From Candidatus Cloacimonadota bacterium (GTDB lineage Bacteria; Cloacimonadota; Cloacimonadia; Cloacimonadales; TCS61): 24,823 nucleotides of DNA. The notes below the pieces were generated by a model. That model was not told where the DNA came from. It searched no databases and saw only the letters and a program-made list of their open reading frames with translations. Every line of letters starts with the position of its first letter. Position 1 is the first letter of the stretch. Location: positions 1 to 24,823 of the forward strand of contig JAIORR010000170.1 in the NCBI GenBank assembly GCA_021108055.1, written 5' to 3'. This document shows positions 1 through 7,269 of the stretch, in pieces. Made by a program: the position numbers and the translations under genes.

Positions 1-15
1 AAGATAAAATCATAA

Positions 16-45
16 AACCTCTCGGATTTCCGGGAGGTTTTTTTT
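16..45 (+). terminator. Rho-independent terminator at left edge
   Basis: A stem of ten pairs (16-25 with 30-39, one T-G wobble at 22/33) closes on the four-base loop ATTT and runs straight into a T tract at 38-45. The T tract follows on the plus strand, so the terminator most likely ends a rightward gene lying left of the window, converging on the leftward genes here. On the minus strand the hairpin is followed only by a broken T-rich run, so it could act weakly in that direction too. Confidence 0.8.
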
Positions 46-214
46 ATGGAAAAACCTACTTCTAAATCACGGCTTTAAATTTTCATTGAAAATGAATAAT
101 AAAGATGAAACCGAGTTTGGGGTAGAATTTTAGGGTTATTTTAATTGCTACCTTGCTTCTTTTTTCTACATCAGTCATTTTTTCTCACTTCGGCAGGTGT
201 TAAATTGATGATAA

Positions 215-985
215 TTATAGATTTAATCTTTTCTCCATAATATTGCAGAATCTCCTGCTGCTTATTGGATGATCTGCTATTACTTTTTCATTATGGATAA
301 TACAGAAAATGCCGAATGCGCAAGGTGTGTCTTGAGCTTCTTTGTAGTTTTGTAATTCAATAATATTAACTTTTATTTTGTATTTTTCTTCTACTATTTT
401 GGTTATGTCTGTTACACTTTTAATTGCATACGGACACTGAGAGGAAGTGATTATGTAAAGTCCATTACTGTATTTTTTCAGGAGATTTACCGAAAATTCT
501 TTGAATTTTGGATTGAGAACTTCAGAATTAAATTTCTTTACAAGCAATTCAAAATCAGGTTCAGCTTTATCAACTATTTCAAAACCTGTTTTGATAAAAA
601 TTTCATTTCCCTGCATAAAAGAACCTTTGCGAGTTACCACAGCAACGCCATTCATGTTCAGCATCTTTGCATCTTTTATGCATTCATTCAATAAATTTAT
701 GCCATAACCTTGTTCTTTGTATTTACGAGACAAAATATAAATGCAATGTATGAACATAAATCCTTTTGTTTCAACAGATCGCCAGGCAAATTCTCCGGGA
801 AGATATTCGATTCCACCAATTGCTCCATCATCTTCCGAGAATAGTATCTTGTATTTCATTCCTTTTTTGTAATGCTGTTTAATCCAATCGATCTTGCGTT
901 TGTATCCTTCATTCTTCAAGTTTTTATATCCGCACATTCCATACTTGTGGATGCTATCCGGAGTTGTATCGATTATTTTTACCAT
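215..985 (-). CDS. GNAT N-acetyltransferase with YoaP-like C-terminal domain
   Basis: This 256-residue protein has two parts. Residues about 1-150 look like a GNAT acyl-CoA-dependent acetyltransferase: the acetyl-CoA loop (motif A) is EQGYGINLL at about 91-99, followed by a helix and a typical 'IFIKTGFEIV' strand at 129-138. Residues about 160-256 resemble the YoaP domain found C-terminal to some GNATs; they contain SSQCPYA (Cys184), TPCAFGIF (Cys222, Cys228) and a basic end, reminiscent of a thioredoxin-like fold. The substrate is unknown. The ATG at 985 has a modest ribosome-binding site (GGCGGAAA). The gene stands alone, 159 bases downstream of a toxin-antitoxin pair. The family call for the N-terminal half is firm; the YoaP assignment rests on pattern memory. 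Confidence 0.75.
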   Translation of the reverse strand: MVKIIDTTPDSIHKYGMCGYKNLKNEGYKRKIDWIKQHYKKGMKYKILFSEDDGAIGGIEYLPGEFAWRSVETKGFMFIHCIYILSRKYKEQGYGINLLNECIKDAKMLNMNGVAVVTRKGSFMQGNEIFIKTGFEIVDKAEPDFELLVKKFNSEVLNPKFKEFSVNLLKKYSNGLYIITSSQCPYAIKSVTDITKIVEEKYKIKVNIIELQNYKEAQDTPCAFGIFCIIHNEKVIADHPISSRRFCNIMEKRLNL

Positions 986-1144
986 AATTTTTCCGCCTAA
1001 AGCTTTATAATTTATTTCCTGAATATTTCCCGTATTGTTTTTCTATCTTCTTTTGTGATCATAATTCACTTTTCCTATTTTTTAACTTATTCTATATATC
1101 GAACATAGAAAACAAATTCACTTATCTTCTGTCAAATTAAAAAA

Positions 1145-1351
1145 CTAATAACTTTCACTTCTGGGTGCAGTGCGAATAATTAAAATAATAAGCTCTATAT
1201 CTTTTCTCTTAAAAATAATGCGATAATTTCCAACTCTTAATCTTAAAAATTTACTGTACTTTCCTTTGAGCGGTTTGATCCTGTTCTGCCAGATCGGGTC
1301 GATAACTTTCAGTTCGCTTACCGCTTTTTTCAGGAACTTAACTTGATACAT
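1145..1351 (-). CDS. RelE/ParE-type toxin, unusually short
   Basis: At 68 residues this is clearly below the 85-95 usual for RelE/ParE toxins. The N-terminus (MYQVKFLKKAVSELK) and the C-terminal sheet (KPLKGKYSKFLRLRVGNYRI, then IIRTAPRSESY) match the fold. However, QNRI joins KPLKGK directly, so roughly 17 residues of the second helix and following loop, usually present, are missing. The family normally ends with a His or Arg/Tyr arrangement such as 'IGHRKEVY'; here the His position is Pro. Toxins of this fold cleave ribosome-bound mRNA or poison gyrase. Whether this one is active is unclear. It starts two bases after the antitoxin stop, with no good ribosome-binding site of its own, so translational coupling is likely. 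Confidence 0.75.
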   Translation of the reverse strand: MYQVKFLKKAVSELKVIDPIWQNRIKPLKGKYSKFLRLRVGNYRIIFKRKDIELIILIIRTAPRSESY

Positions 1352-1353
1352 AA

Positions 1354-1587
1354 TTACAGACCAAGTTCTTTCCAGACTTTTTCTGCTGCTACAAGTTCAG
1401 TCTTTCCCTGGTTAAATTCATTCAGTCTTTTTTCAGCAATTTGTCCGTCAATCTCATCAAAATATAATTCCAGTGCCTTTGCTACTATCCTGCTCTTTTT
1501 ATCTTTAAGCTCATCTGCAATAAGAGTTAATTCCCGGGCAACAGATTCAGGTAGAGTTATATTCATTCTGATATGTTTTTCAATCAT
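1354..1587 (-). CDS. Ribbon-helix-helix antitoxin of the RelE/ParE-type pair
   Basis: This 77-residue protein has a ribbon-helix-helix DNA-binding domain at the N-terminus: the strand MNITLPES (residues 8-15), then helices through 'KSRIVAKALELYFDEID'. A charged C-terminal tail (about 48-77) probably wraps the partner toxin. Such antitoxins neutralise the toxin and repress their own promoter. The ATG at 1587 is preceded by a near-perfect AGGAGGTG at six-base spacing, so it is preferred to the internal ATG at residue 8. The toxin gene follows two bases after its stop. The 135 bases upstream are AT-rich (for example around 1629-1660) but I could not identify a convincing promoter or operator. 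Confidence 0.8.
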   Translation of the reverse strand: MIEKHIRMNITLPESVARELTLIADELKDKKSRIVAKALELYFDEIDGQIAEKRLNEFNQGKTELVAAEKVWKELGL

Positions 1588-1722
1588 TTCTCACCTCCTC
1601 ATAAACACAGGTTAATCTGCAAAAAGTGTGTATAATATCAAGTATTAATATGTGCAGAAAAATGGTTGAGCATGGTGGATGACCGTAAAATTAGGAACAT
1701 ACAGGTAGGGAAAAAGAATCCA

Positions 1723-3600
1723 TCATTTCAAAAAGACCATGTTATTTATCGGGTTTTGTATTGAGAGAATAAACTGCTTGAATTCCGGATATTTCATATT
1801 GGGAATAATGCATTCCGGAATATAAACTTCTCTATTAACGACTATTTTCCCATTTTCTATTTTTGAATCCATTTTGAAATAGGCAGTTATATCATTGACC
1901 ACAAATTCTTTAATATTGTTTTTTATATTGTTCATAAGTTCCATTTTGCCAGATCCATCAGATAGATCGCTGATATCGATGATAAAATTTTCCCGGATAA
2001 ATATCTTATCGAAAATTTGATAATTGTTGTCTCTTTCATCGAGGGCAACATCAAAATAGAAATTTGGTGAGAGTAATTTGAAATATTTATATGGTTCCTG
2101 ATCAACCAGGAAATCGCTATATTCGAGAGTATAGGTCATTTTCAAATTTTCATCGATCTTATCAAAATTCAAGAAATTCGGTCCATCAGTGAGTTTTGCA
2201 GATTTTTCTCCAAGAGATTGATTGAACCATATCTTTCGTTGAACATCCGGCATATTCAGATACATTTGTCTTTTTTTAAGATTCATATTTTCGGAATATT
2301 CGGATTCAACTTCGATTTTTGCAGAATTTTCTTTCACCAGATAATTGTAAGTGTTTTCTTCACAGACAGCATTTTCAGCTTTATATTTTATAAGTTCATA
2401 TTTATCATTTCCCACCAGGATATTTGCTTCATTATTTCCTGTGAAGGCAAAAGGCATATAACTGTTTCCGGGACAATAAAGATCATTATTCCGGAAAACA
2501 CAGATCCTTTCAAAGAAATTATTCACAGCATATTTTTCCTGGATTTCAGAGAATCTATTATTTTTAGAGAGGATCACAGCAGGATAAATATCTTCTATTC
2601 CTGTAGATTTCAATAATGCGATAAATAGAGCTGTGAGTTCTTTTTCCGAACCGAATTTTTTCTCAAAAACTTCTGTCAATGGTTCCGGTGTAAAATCGAT
2701 TTCCGAAGTATATGATTTCTTCTCATTGAAATTTTCTGCCAGATATTTGTAAACTGCCAGGACTTTAGATTCATCATTCTTGCAATTTTCTGTGATCGTT
2801 TTTGCCAGTTTGGTAATGGAAGCATCTGTTTCAATATCTTTCAGTTTTGATAATTTTTCTACAGCTAACTCATGCCAGTTCTTATAAAAACTGAAAACAA
2901 TGGGAGTACCGGAAACCAGCAGAGATGGAGAATTATTTTCCTCTTTATAGAGAACTGTATTTTTTACATTCCACGAATAAACATTATATTTCCCCTCTTT
3001 TTTCTTGGTGAAATTAACGACATCTTTATCATAATGATAATTTAATTTAAATTTACTGGGAAATGTGATCGTGAAGATCTTATTCAGATAGGGATTGGTT
3101 TCTTTTAAATGTTCAACACCATTAACAGGTTCACGTCTTTTGTTGGTAATAGTGTAATCTACTACTACAAAATACCCCGGTTCGATCTGCGGGAAATTGA
3201 TTATCTTTTCACGGAAATTTATGTAATCCGGAGACAAGATCGATTCTGTATCATTCATGTCATAAATCTGATTTTCCGGAATTTCTATCCTGTTTCCTTC
3301 CGTATCGATCGTAAAACAATGTCCCAATTCTATTTCTTCAAAATCTGCGTTATAACTTATTTTTACATCAGAATAACGTTTCTTGCCTTTGTAATTCAGC
3401 ATCTTCTTAACATAGAATACATGTCTTTGAAAGCTGAAATCTTCTGCCACAATAATATCGATCTCGGTTAGCACATTCAGAGCGGAAGCATCGGGATATT
3501 CTTCGATTCCGGGAACATCTTTGATGATATCATCTATTCTATCCGCAAATAAATTGAATGCAAAAACAATTAGCAGTAGAGCGAATATTTTCTTAATCAT
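1723..3600 (-). CDS. Exported DUF3857-type protein with degenerate transglutaminase domain
   Basis: The protein is 625 residues from the ATG at 3600. That start is chosen because GGAGGA sits just upstream and the protein then opens with a clean signal peptide (MIKKIFALLLIVFAFNLFA, cleavage near Ala19). An upstream in-frame start would add 13 residues ahead of the signal. The layout parallels its upstream neighbour: an N-terminal beta-rich DUF3857-like region (about 45-230), then a transglutaminase-like region (about 270-380), then a beta-rich C-terminal part. Against that neighbour the catalytic Cys, His and Asp align with Glu319, Glu364 and Cys376, so the enzyme triad appears lost. Its start overlaps the upstream stop by eight bases (ATGATTAA), so the two are co-translated and probably act together at the cell envelope. 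The exact role is unknown. Confidence 0.75.
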   Translation of the reverse strand: MIKKIFALLLIVFAFNLFADRIDDIIKDVPGIEEYPDASALNVLTEIDIIVAEDFSFQRHVFYVKKMLNYKGKKRYSDVKISYNADFEEIELGHCFTIDTEGNRIEIPENQIYDMNDTESILSPDYINFREKIINFPQIEPGYFVVVDYTITNKRREPVNGVEHLKETNPYLNKIFTITFPSKFKLNYHYDKDVVNFTKKKEGKYNVYSWNVKNTVLYKEENNSPSLLVSGTPIVFSFYKNWHELAVEKLSKLKDIETDASITKLAKTITENCKNDESKVLAVYKYLAENFNEKKSYTSEIDFTPEPLTEVFEKKFGSEKELTALFIALLKSTGIEDIYPAVILSKNNRFSEIQEKYAVNNFFERICVFRNNDLYCPGNSYMPFAFTGNNEANILVGNDKYELIKYKAENAVCEENTYNYLVKENSAKIEVESEYSENMNLKKRQMYLNMPDVQRKIWFNQSLGEKSAKLTDGPNFLNFDKIDENLKMTYTLEYSDFLVDQEPYKYFKLLSPNFYFDVALDERDNNYQIFDKIFIRENFIIDISDLSDGSGKMELMNNIKNNIKEFVVNDITAYFKMDSKIENGKIVVNREVYIPECIIPNMKYPEFKQFILSIQNPINNMVFLK

Positions 3601-5539
3601 TTTCTCCTCCAATATTGGCAATAATATAAAGATTCTCATATTTAGTTAAATTTGCCAGTTTCTGTTTTATTTCCTGGAATTGTTCCTTTTTAAAATGTAT
3701 TTTATTGTTTTCAAAATGATAATTAAATTTCATGCTATTTCCTTTAAGTTCAGATTTGAAAGTAGTCTTAAAACCTTCAAAATCGAGAAGTTCCAAGTCC
3801 GGTACAGATGGTGTTCCAAGATTCTGGATAAACTCGATTTCATAATTGATATCAAAACTGAATGTGCCCATAAGTTTAAAATCATATTTTCTTTCGCTTA
3901 ATCCAAAAGTATTCATCATATAGTTATAAAAAGAATTGAGATTCAAACGGGAAGGCTCAAAAGGAATGAACATTTTATTCCCGAATGCTGAAATGTAATT
4001 CTCAATTTCAATATCAGCAGTGATCTTCATGTTCTCTTCTTTATTTTCCGGATCAACATAATCAAAACGGATCAATTTAGTATTTGGATGTAAACTGCTC
4101 ACAAACTTTGAAACTGTTTTTTTGAATTCGTAATTATTAAGTCTTGAAAATCTCGATCTGATCACGGTATCGGAAAACCCGGAAAAGAGATATTCAATTG
4201 TTCCTGTCGCATTAAAATTCTCATCGATTTTCAGATCGATATTTACGGTCGAGTTGTTTTTAAGCGGATTGGAAATTGGAGTAGTTCGCAGTGTATCACC
4301 TTTTTCAGATGCAATTAAATAAGAGTTGTCTTCTTCATATTTGGGCAGAAAATCTTTTGTATTTTCGTCCGTGGGATCGAAGATAAATTCAGGTTTACCT
4401 TCCTCATCATAAGCAACAGTAATGGCGTGATTGAACCACAATATCGGAGCCTGAGGATTTAATCTGGAGCCGGAAGAGATTAAAATGACATCAGAACCAA
4501 TTCCGGCTTCCCTCAGCATTGCAGTTAATAATGCAGCTTTATCGCGGCAGACTCCACCCCTGGTTTCAAATGTGTAAGTTACATCATGCGGTTCAAATCC
4601 GGGTCTGTTTTTTTCTTTGTCAACACCAAGATAGCGAACATTATGTGCAGCCCAATAAAACAATTTTGCTGCTTTCTCTTTTCGTGAGGTTGTATCTTTT
4701 GTTAATTCTTCTACCTTTTCTCTAATGGCATCATTCACTTCCATGTGAGGTTTCACAATGTTGTAATACCAGCGGGAAATTTCTTCCCAGCTTTCTACGG
4801 TTGTTAGTTTTATATGAAACGCAAATAAATTGAACATTTCCATATTCGGTTCGTAAATTATTTTTGGGTTATTTTGCGTGGTCCAGCTATAGATGATATT
4901 TCCATCTTTTTCTTCTCTGGAAAAATCATAGGGAAAATCCTTTTTGTTAATTTCATGAATAAACATTTTTTTGCTTTTGGGGATATTTATTTCCAGATAA
5001 TCATTGAGATATTTTGAATAAGTTTCAATGTTAAAAGAACTAAAAAAATTGTTTTCCATTCTTGCTTTTTTGATAATATCTTTTTGTTTCGTGTAAACGA
5101 TATCACCAATTTCGATGTTGGGAATATCAGCAGTCAGGACTTTAGATGTCTCAGAGTAAATATTACTCCAGCCCATGAAGCTATTATCTTTTTCCTGCAA
5201 AATCTCGTTTGGATCAAAAGAAATTATTTCACCGCTTTTCTTGATAAGTTCAATTGATAGAACATCTTTCTCTCCATAATCTGTATCATACCAGAATAAC
5301 ACAGAGTTGTTTTTTTTAGCACCTTCGGTCAGGATTTTCCTATAAGATTCGGAAATCTCATATCCAAGGCAGTATTCATCCAGATTAACAATTTCATTGG
5401 AAAGATATATTTCATTGCTTTCAGGATAATCCTCTGCTTTTGCCTTTTGAAGCATTTTTATTGCTTCTTCTTTTCCAACATATTCTGCAAATAACATCGA
5501 TGTTATCAACAGAAGTATAAGTAATGAAATTTTCTTCAT
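3593..5539 (-). CDS. Exported DUF3857 / transglutaminase-like protein
   Basis: This 648-residue protein has a signal peptide (MKKISLLILLLITSMLFA, cleavage near residue 18). A DUF3857-like region covers about 50-240, a transglutaminase-like core about 280-400, and a beta-rich C-terminal region the remainder. The papain-like triad is intact: Cys331 in GGVCRDKAALL, His371 in WFNHAITV and Asp388 in FIFDPTDE. The fold suggests a periplasmic or surface cysteine protease or amidotransferase; no substrate can be inferred. The ATG at 5539 follows AAGGAG at good spacing. The gene lies directly after a stray copy of the wecB 3' end, so before the brnTA insertion it was probably the next gene after wecB. 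It overlaps the second DUF3857-type gene by eight bases. Confidence 0.82.
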   Translation of the reverse strand: MKKISLLILLLITSMLFAEYVGKEEAIKMLQKAKAEDYPESNEIYLSNEIVNLDEYCLGYEISESYRKILTEGAKKNNSVLFWYDTDYGEKDVLSIELIKKSGEIISFDPNEILQEKDNSFMGWSNIYSETSKVLTADIPNIEIGDIVYTKQKDIIKKARMENNFFSSFNIETYSKYLNDYLEINIPKSKKMFIHEINKKDFPYDFSREEKDGNIIYSWTTQNNPKIIYEPNMEMFNLFAFHIKLTTVESWEEISRWYYNIVKPHMEVNDAIREKVEELTKDTTSRKEKAAKLFYWAAHNVRYLGVDKEKNRPGFEPHDVTYTFETRGGVCRDKAALLTAMLREAGIGSDVILISSGSRLNPQAPILWFNHAITVAYDEEGKPEFIFDPTDENTKDFLPKYEEDNSYLIASEKGDTLRTTPISNPLKNNSTVNIDLKIDENFNATGTIEYLFSGFSDTVIRSRFSRLNNYEFKKTVSKFVSSLHPNTKLIRFDYVDPENKEENMKITADIEIENYISAFGNKMFIPFEPSRLNLNSFYNYMMNTFGLSERKYDFKLMGTFSFDINYEIEFIQNLGTPSVPDLELLDFEGFKTTFKSELKGNSMKFNYHFENNKIHFKKEQFQEIKQKLANLTKYENLYIIANIGGEND

Positions 5540-5552
5540 TTGAACTCCTTTT

Positions 5553-5610
5553 ATTATTTTTCTCTAATTATCTTCACGATCCGCTCAGCAGTTTTACCAT
5601 CCCAATATTT
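5553..5610. repeat. Direct repeat copy 1: orphan wecB 3' end
   Basis: These 58 bases match 6163-6220 with one mismatch (5568, T versus A). Read on the minus strand they encode the last 18 residues of WecB plus the stop and one more base; the mismatch changes Phe to Ile (KIFREK becomes KIIREK). The copy is not attached to a gene: it begins 21 bases after the brnA stop and ends just before the ribosome-binding site of the DUF3857 gene. It flanks the brnTA module on its downstream side. Confidence 0.95.
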
Positions 5611-5631
5611 TAAGAAAATTTCCAATGAATG

Positions 5632-5838
5632 TTATAAATCCAACTTAAGTTTTTTATGAGATTTTGCACAATCTTGAAGAAATAGGTTAATAAGATTCTG
5701 ATAAGGGATTCCGGTTTCTTCGGCTAATTTTTTAAAATAGTCAATAACATCAACACCCAAACGCAAAGTAATTTGTTTTTTAAGATATTTACTGTACGGA
5801 TTTTTTATCGAGTTTGAAAAATCATATTCTTTTCTCAT
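5632..5838 (-). CDS. brnA: BrnA-type antitoxin
   Basis: This 68-residue protein has the BrnA pattern: an N-terminal toxin-contacting segment (MRKEYDFSNSIKNPY), then a ribbon-helix-helix DNA-binding domain with strand KQITLRLG (21-28), helix VDVIDYFKKLAEETG, and second helix PYQNLINLFLQDC. BrnA neutralises BrnT and, in the characterised Brucella system, represses the shared promoter as a complex. Its ATG overlaps the brnT stop by four bases (ATGA), the usual arrangement with the toxin gene first. The AT-rich inverted repeat ahead of brnT is a plausible operator. It ends 21 bases before the orphan wecB fragment. Confidence 0.9.
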   Translation of the reverse strand: MRKEYDFSNSIKNPYSKYLKKQITLRLGVDVIDYFKKLAEETGIPYQNLINLFLQDCAKSHKKLKLDL

Positions 5839-6125
5839 AATAAAATACTCCTATACTCTTTTTCCTCATTTCTGTTTGCCTTTCGGGCTGAGATCAACCT
5901 GATCTTCATTTCTTCTTCTCTAAAGCAATGACATACAACAAGCAATTTTAATGATGAACTAATTCCTAAAAGAATGAATCTATCTTCATCTTCAGAATGA
6001 TCAGGATCGAAGATTACTCGAGCATTAATATCGTAAAAAGCTGTTTGTGCCTCTTCAAAAGAGATTTTATGTTTTTTTAAATTCTGCCTTGCTTTCTTAC
6101 TATCCCAGACAAACGATAATTTCAT
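5835..6125 (-). CDS. brnT: BrnT-type ribonuclease toxin
   Basis: This 96-residue protein matches the BrnT family over its full length. The N-terminal signature is FVWDSKKARQNLKKHKISFE (5-24), followed by the central VIFDPDHSEDEDRFILLG strands and the C-terminal RLISARKAN helix. BrnT has a RelE-like fold and acts as an RNase that halts translation. The ATG at 6125 lies 38 bases after the wecB stop; I see no clear Shine-Dalgarno, and the 5' leader may be very short because a TATAAT-like element (6141-6146) is close. The module sits inside a housekeeping run and is bracketed by the duplicated wecB end, which marks it as a late insertion. Confidence 0.9.
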   Translation of the reverse strand: MKLSFVWDSKKARQNLKKHKISFEEAQTAFYDINARVIFDPDHSEDEDRFILLGISSSLKLLVVCHCFREEEMKIRLISARKANRNEEKEYRSILL

Positions 6126-6135
6126 TATAATGACA

Positions 6136-6158
6136 ATATAATTATATTTTAATTATAT
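6136..6158 (-). promoter_or_regulatory. Putative brnTA promoter/operator: perfect inverted repeat
   Basis: Nine-base arms (ATATAATTA at 6136-6144 and its complement at 6150-6158) flank a five-base spacer between the wecB stop and brnT. On the minus strand the region contains TATAAT at 6146-6141, a candidate -10 element. Ribbon-helix-helix antitoxins such as BrnA bind inverted repeats that overlap the promoter, so this is the natural operator candidate. Palindromes arise easily in such AT-rich sequence. Confidence 0.4.
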
Positions 6159-6162
6159 ACAA

Positions 6163-6220
6163 ATTATTTTTCTCTAAATATCTTCACGATCCGCTCAGCA
6201 GTTTTACCATCCCAATATTT
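6163..6220. repeat. Direct repeat copy 2: native 3' end of wecB
   Basis: This is the partner of 5553-5610 at 610-base distance. It holds codons 348-365 of wecB, the stop and one further base. The repeat ends sharply on both sides: upstream wecB codons are not present next to copy 1, and past the stop the two copies diverge after a single base. Confidence 0.95.
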
Positions 6221-7261
6221 GGGAATCTTGCCTTTTTTTGTATTGCCGCTTATTATGTTTTTAGCTTCTTCAATGATGTGTTCTGTTTCCAATTTAACAA
6301 GTTTATTGGTTCCTTCTGTTATCGTAATTGGTCTTTCTGTATTTGGTCTTAAAGTAAGGCAGGGAACACCAAAATAAGTGGATTCTTCCTGAATGCCTCC
6401 GGAATCGGTAAGAATGAATTTAGCTTTCATCTGTAATTTAAGAAAATCGTAATAACCAACAGGCGGAATGAGAAGCAGGTTCTTCATTTTTTTCACTTTT
6501 TCTTCCAACCCGTAAGCTGTGATCTGTTTAGTCGTGCGGGGATGAATAGGGAATACCAGCTTTATCGATTTTGAGATTTCTTCAAAAGCATTTAGAATTG
6601 TTAGAAGTCCATTTTCTTTATCAACATTGGAAGGGCGGTGTAGAGTTATGAGTGCATAATCGTGATTCTCGATTTTCAATTTTTCCAGGATTTTAGATTG
6701 TCTGGCTTTTTCCTGATATTGGATCAAAGAGTCTATCATGATGTTTCCCACAAAAAATATCTTATTTTTAGGAACACCTTCACATAGAAGATTTTCATCA
6801 CCATCAGGAGAAGGCGTGAGCAGATAATCAGAGATAGCATCGGTGAGAATGCGGTTGATCTCTTCCGGCATAGATCGGGCAAAACTACGCAAACCAGCTT
6901 CGAGATGTGCAACCGGAATATGCAGTTTTACAGCATCGATTGCACAGGCAGCAGTGCTGTTTACATCACCGGCAACGATAACCAGGTCGGGTCTGTTTTT
7001 TAACAGAACTTCTTCATAACGTTCCATTATCTTTGCAGTCTGCTTTCCATGTGTTCCGCTTCCCACTTCCAGGTATTCATCCGGTTTTGGCATTTGCAGA
7101 TCGTCGAAAAAGAACTTGCTCATTCGTTCGTCGTAGTGTTGTCCGGTGTGGATCAGTTTAACGTCAAATTCTTCTGGGAATTTTGCAAACTCTTTGTAAA
7201 GCGGAGCCATCTTCATAAAGTTTGGTCTGGCTCCTACGATAAGGTGGATTTTTCTTTTCAT
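6164..7261 (-). CDS. wecB: UDP-N-acetylglucosamine 2-epimerase (non-hydrolysing)
   Basis: This 365-residue enzyme interconverts UDP-GlcNAc and UDP-ManNAc in the cytoplasm, feeding surface polysaccharide synthesis. The GT-B-like fold shows family motifs in order: GARPNFMK (10-17), HTGQHYD (38-44), DVNST (99-103), HLEAGLRS (119-126), PEEINR (132-137), HPR (240-242), DSGGIQEE (286-293) and RPNTERP (305-311). The ATG at 7261 starts eight bases after the mnmA stop, so the two are co-transcribed. No other polysaccharide genes are present in the window. The last 18 codons are duplicated 610 bases downstream beyond brnTA, so the present gene end may have been supplied by the inserted cassette. Confidence 0.93.
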   Translation of the reverse strand: MKRKIHLIVGARPNFMKMAPLYKEFAKFPEEFDVKLIHTGQHYDERMSKFFFDDLQMPKPDEYLEVGSGTHGKQTAKIMERYEEVLLKNRPDLVIVAGDVNSTAACAIDAVKLHIPVAHLEAGLRSFARSMPEEINRILTDAISDYLLTPSPDGDENLLCEGVPKNKIFFVGNIMIDSLIQYQEKARQSKILEKLKIENHDYALITLHRPSNVDKENGLLTILNAFEEISKSIKLVFPIHPRTTKQITAYGLEEKVKKMKNLLLIPPVGYYDFLKLQMKAKFILTDSGGIQEESTYFGVPCLTLRPNTERPITITEGTNKLVKLETEHIIEEAKNIISGNTKKGKIPKYWDGKTAERIVKIFREK

Positions 7262-7269
7262 TTAATTAC

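Noticed and set aside
1629..1657. Possible promoter of the ribbon-helix-helix/toxin pair (TATACA with CTGCAC at 17-base spacing)
   Set aside because: The -35 match is poor, and similar AT-rich hexamers are frequent here; no clear operator palindrome accompanies it.
3601..3639. Thirteen-residue N-terminal extension of the second DUF3857-type protein
   Set aside because: It would place MRIFILLPILEEK ahead of a normal signal peptide; the ATG at 3600 has a GGAGGA ribosome-binding site and overlaps the upstream stop.
5553..6220. Insertion-sequence or transposon explanation of the repeat around brnTA
   Set aside because: There is no transposase, no terminal inverted repeat, and the direct repeats are 58 bp of coding sequence, far longer than ordinary target-site duplications.
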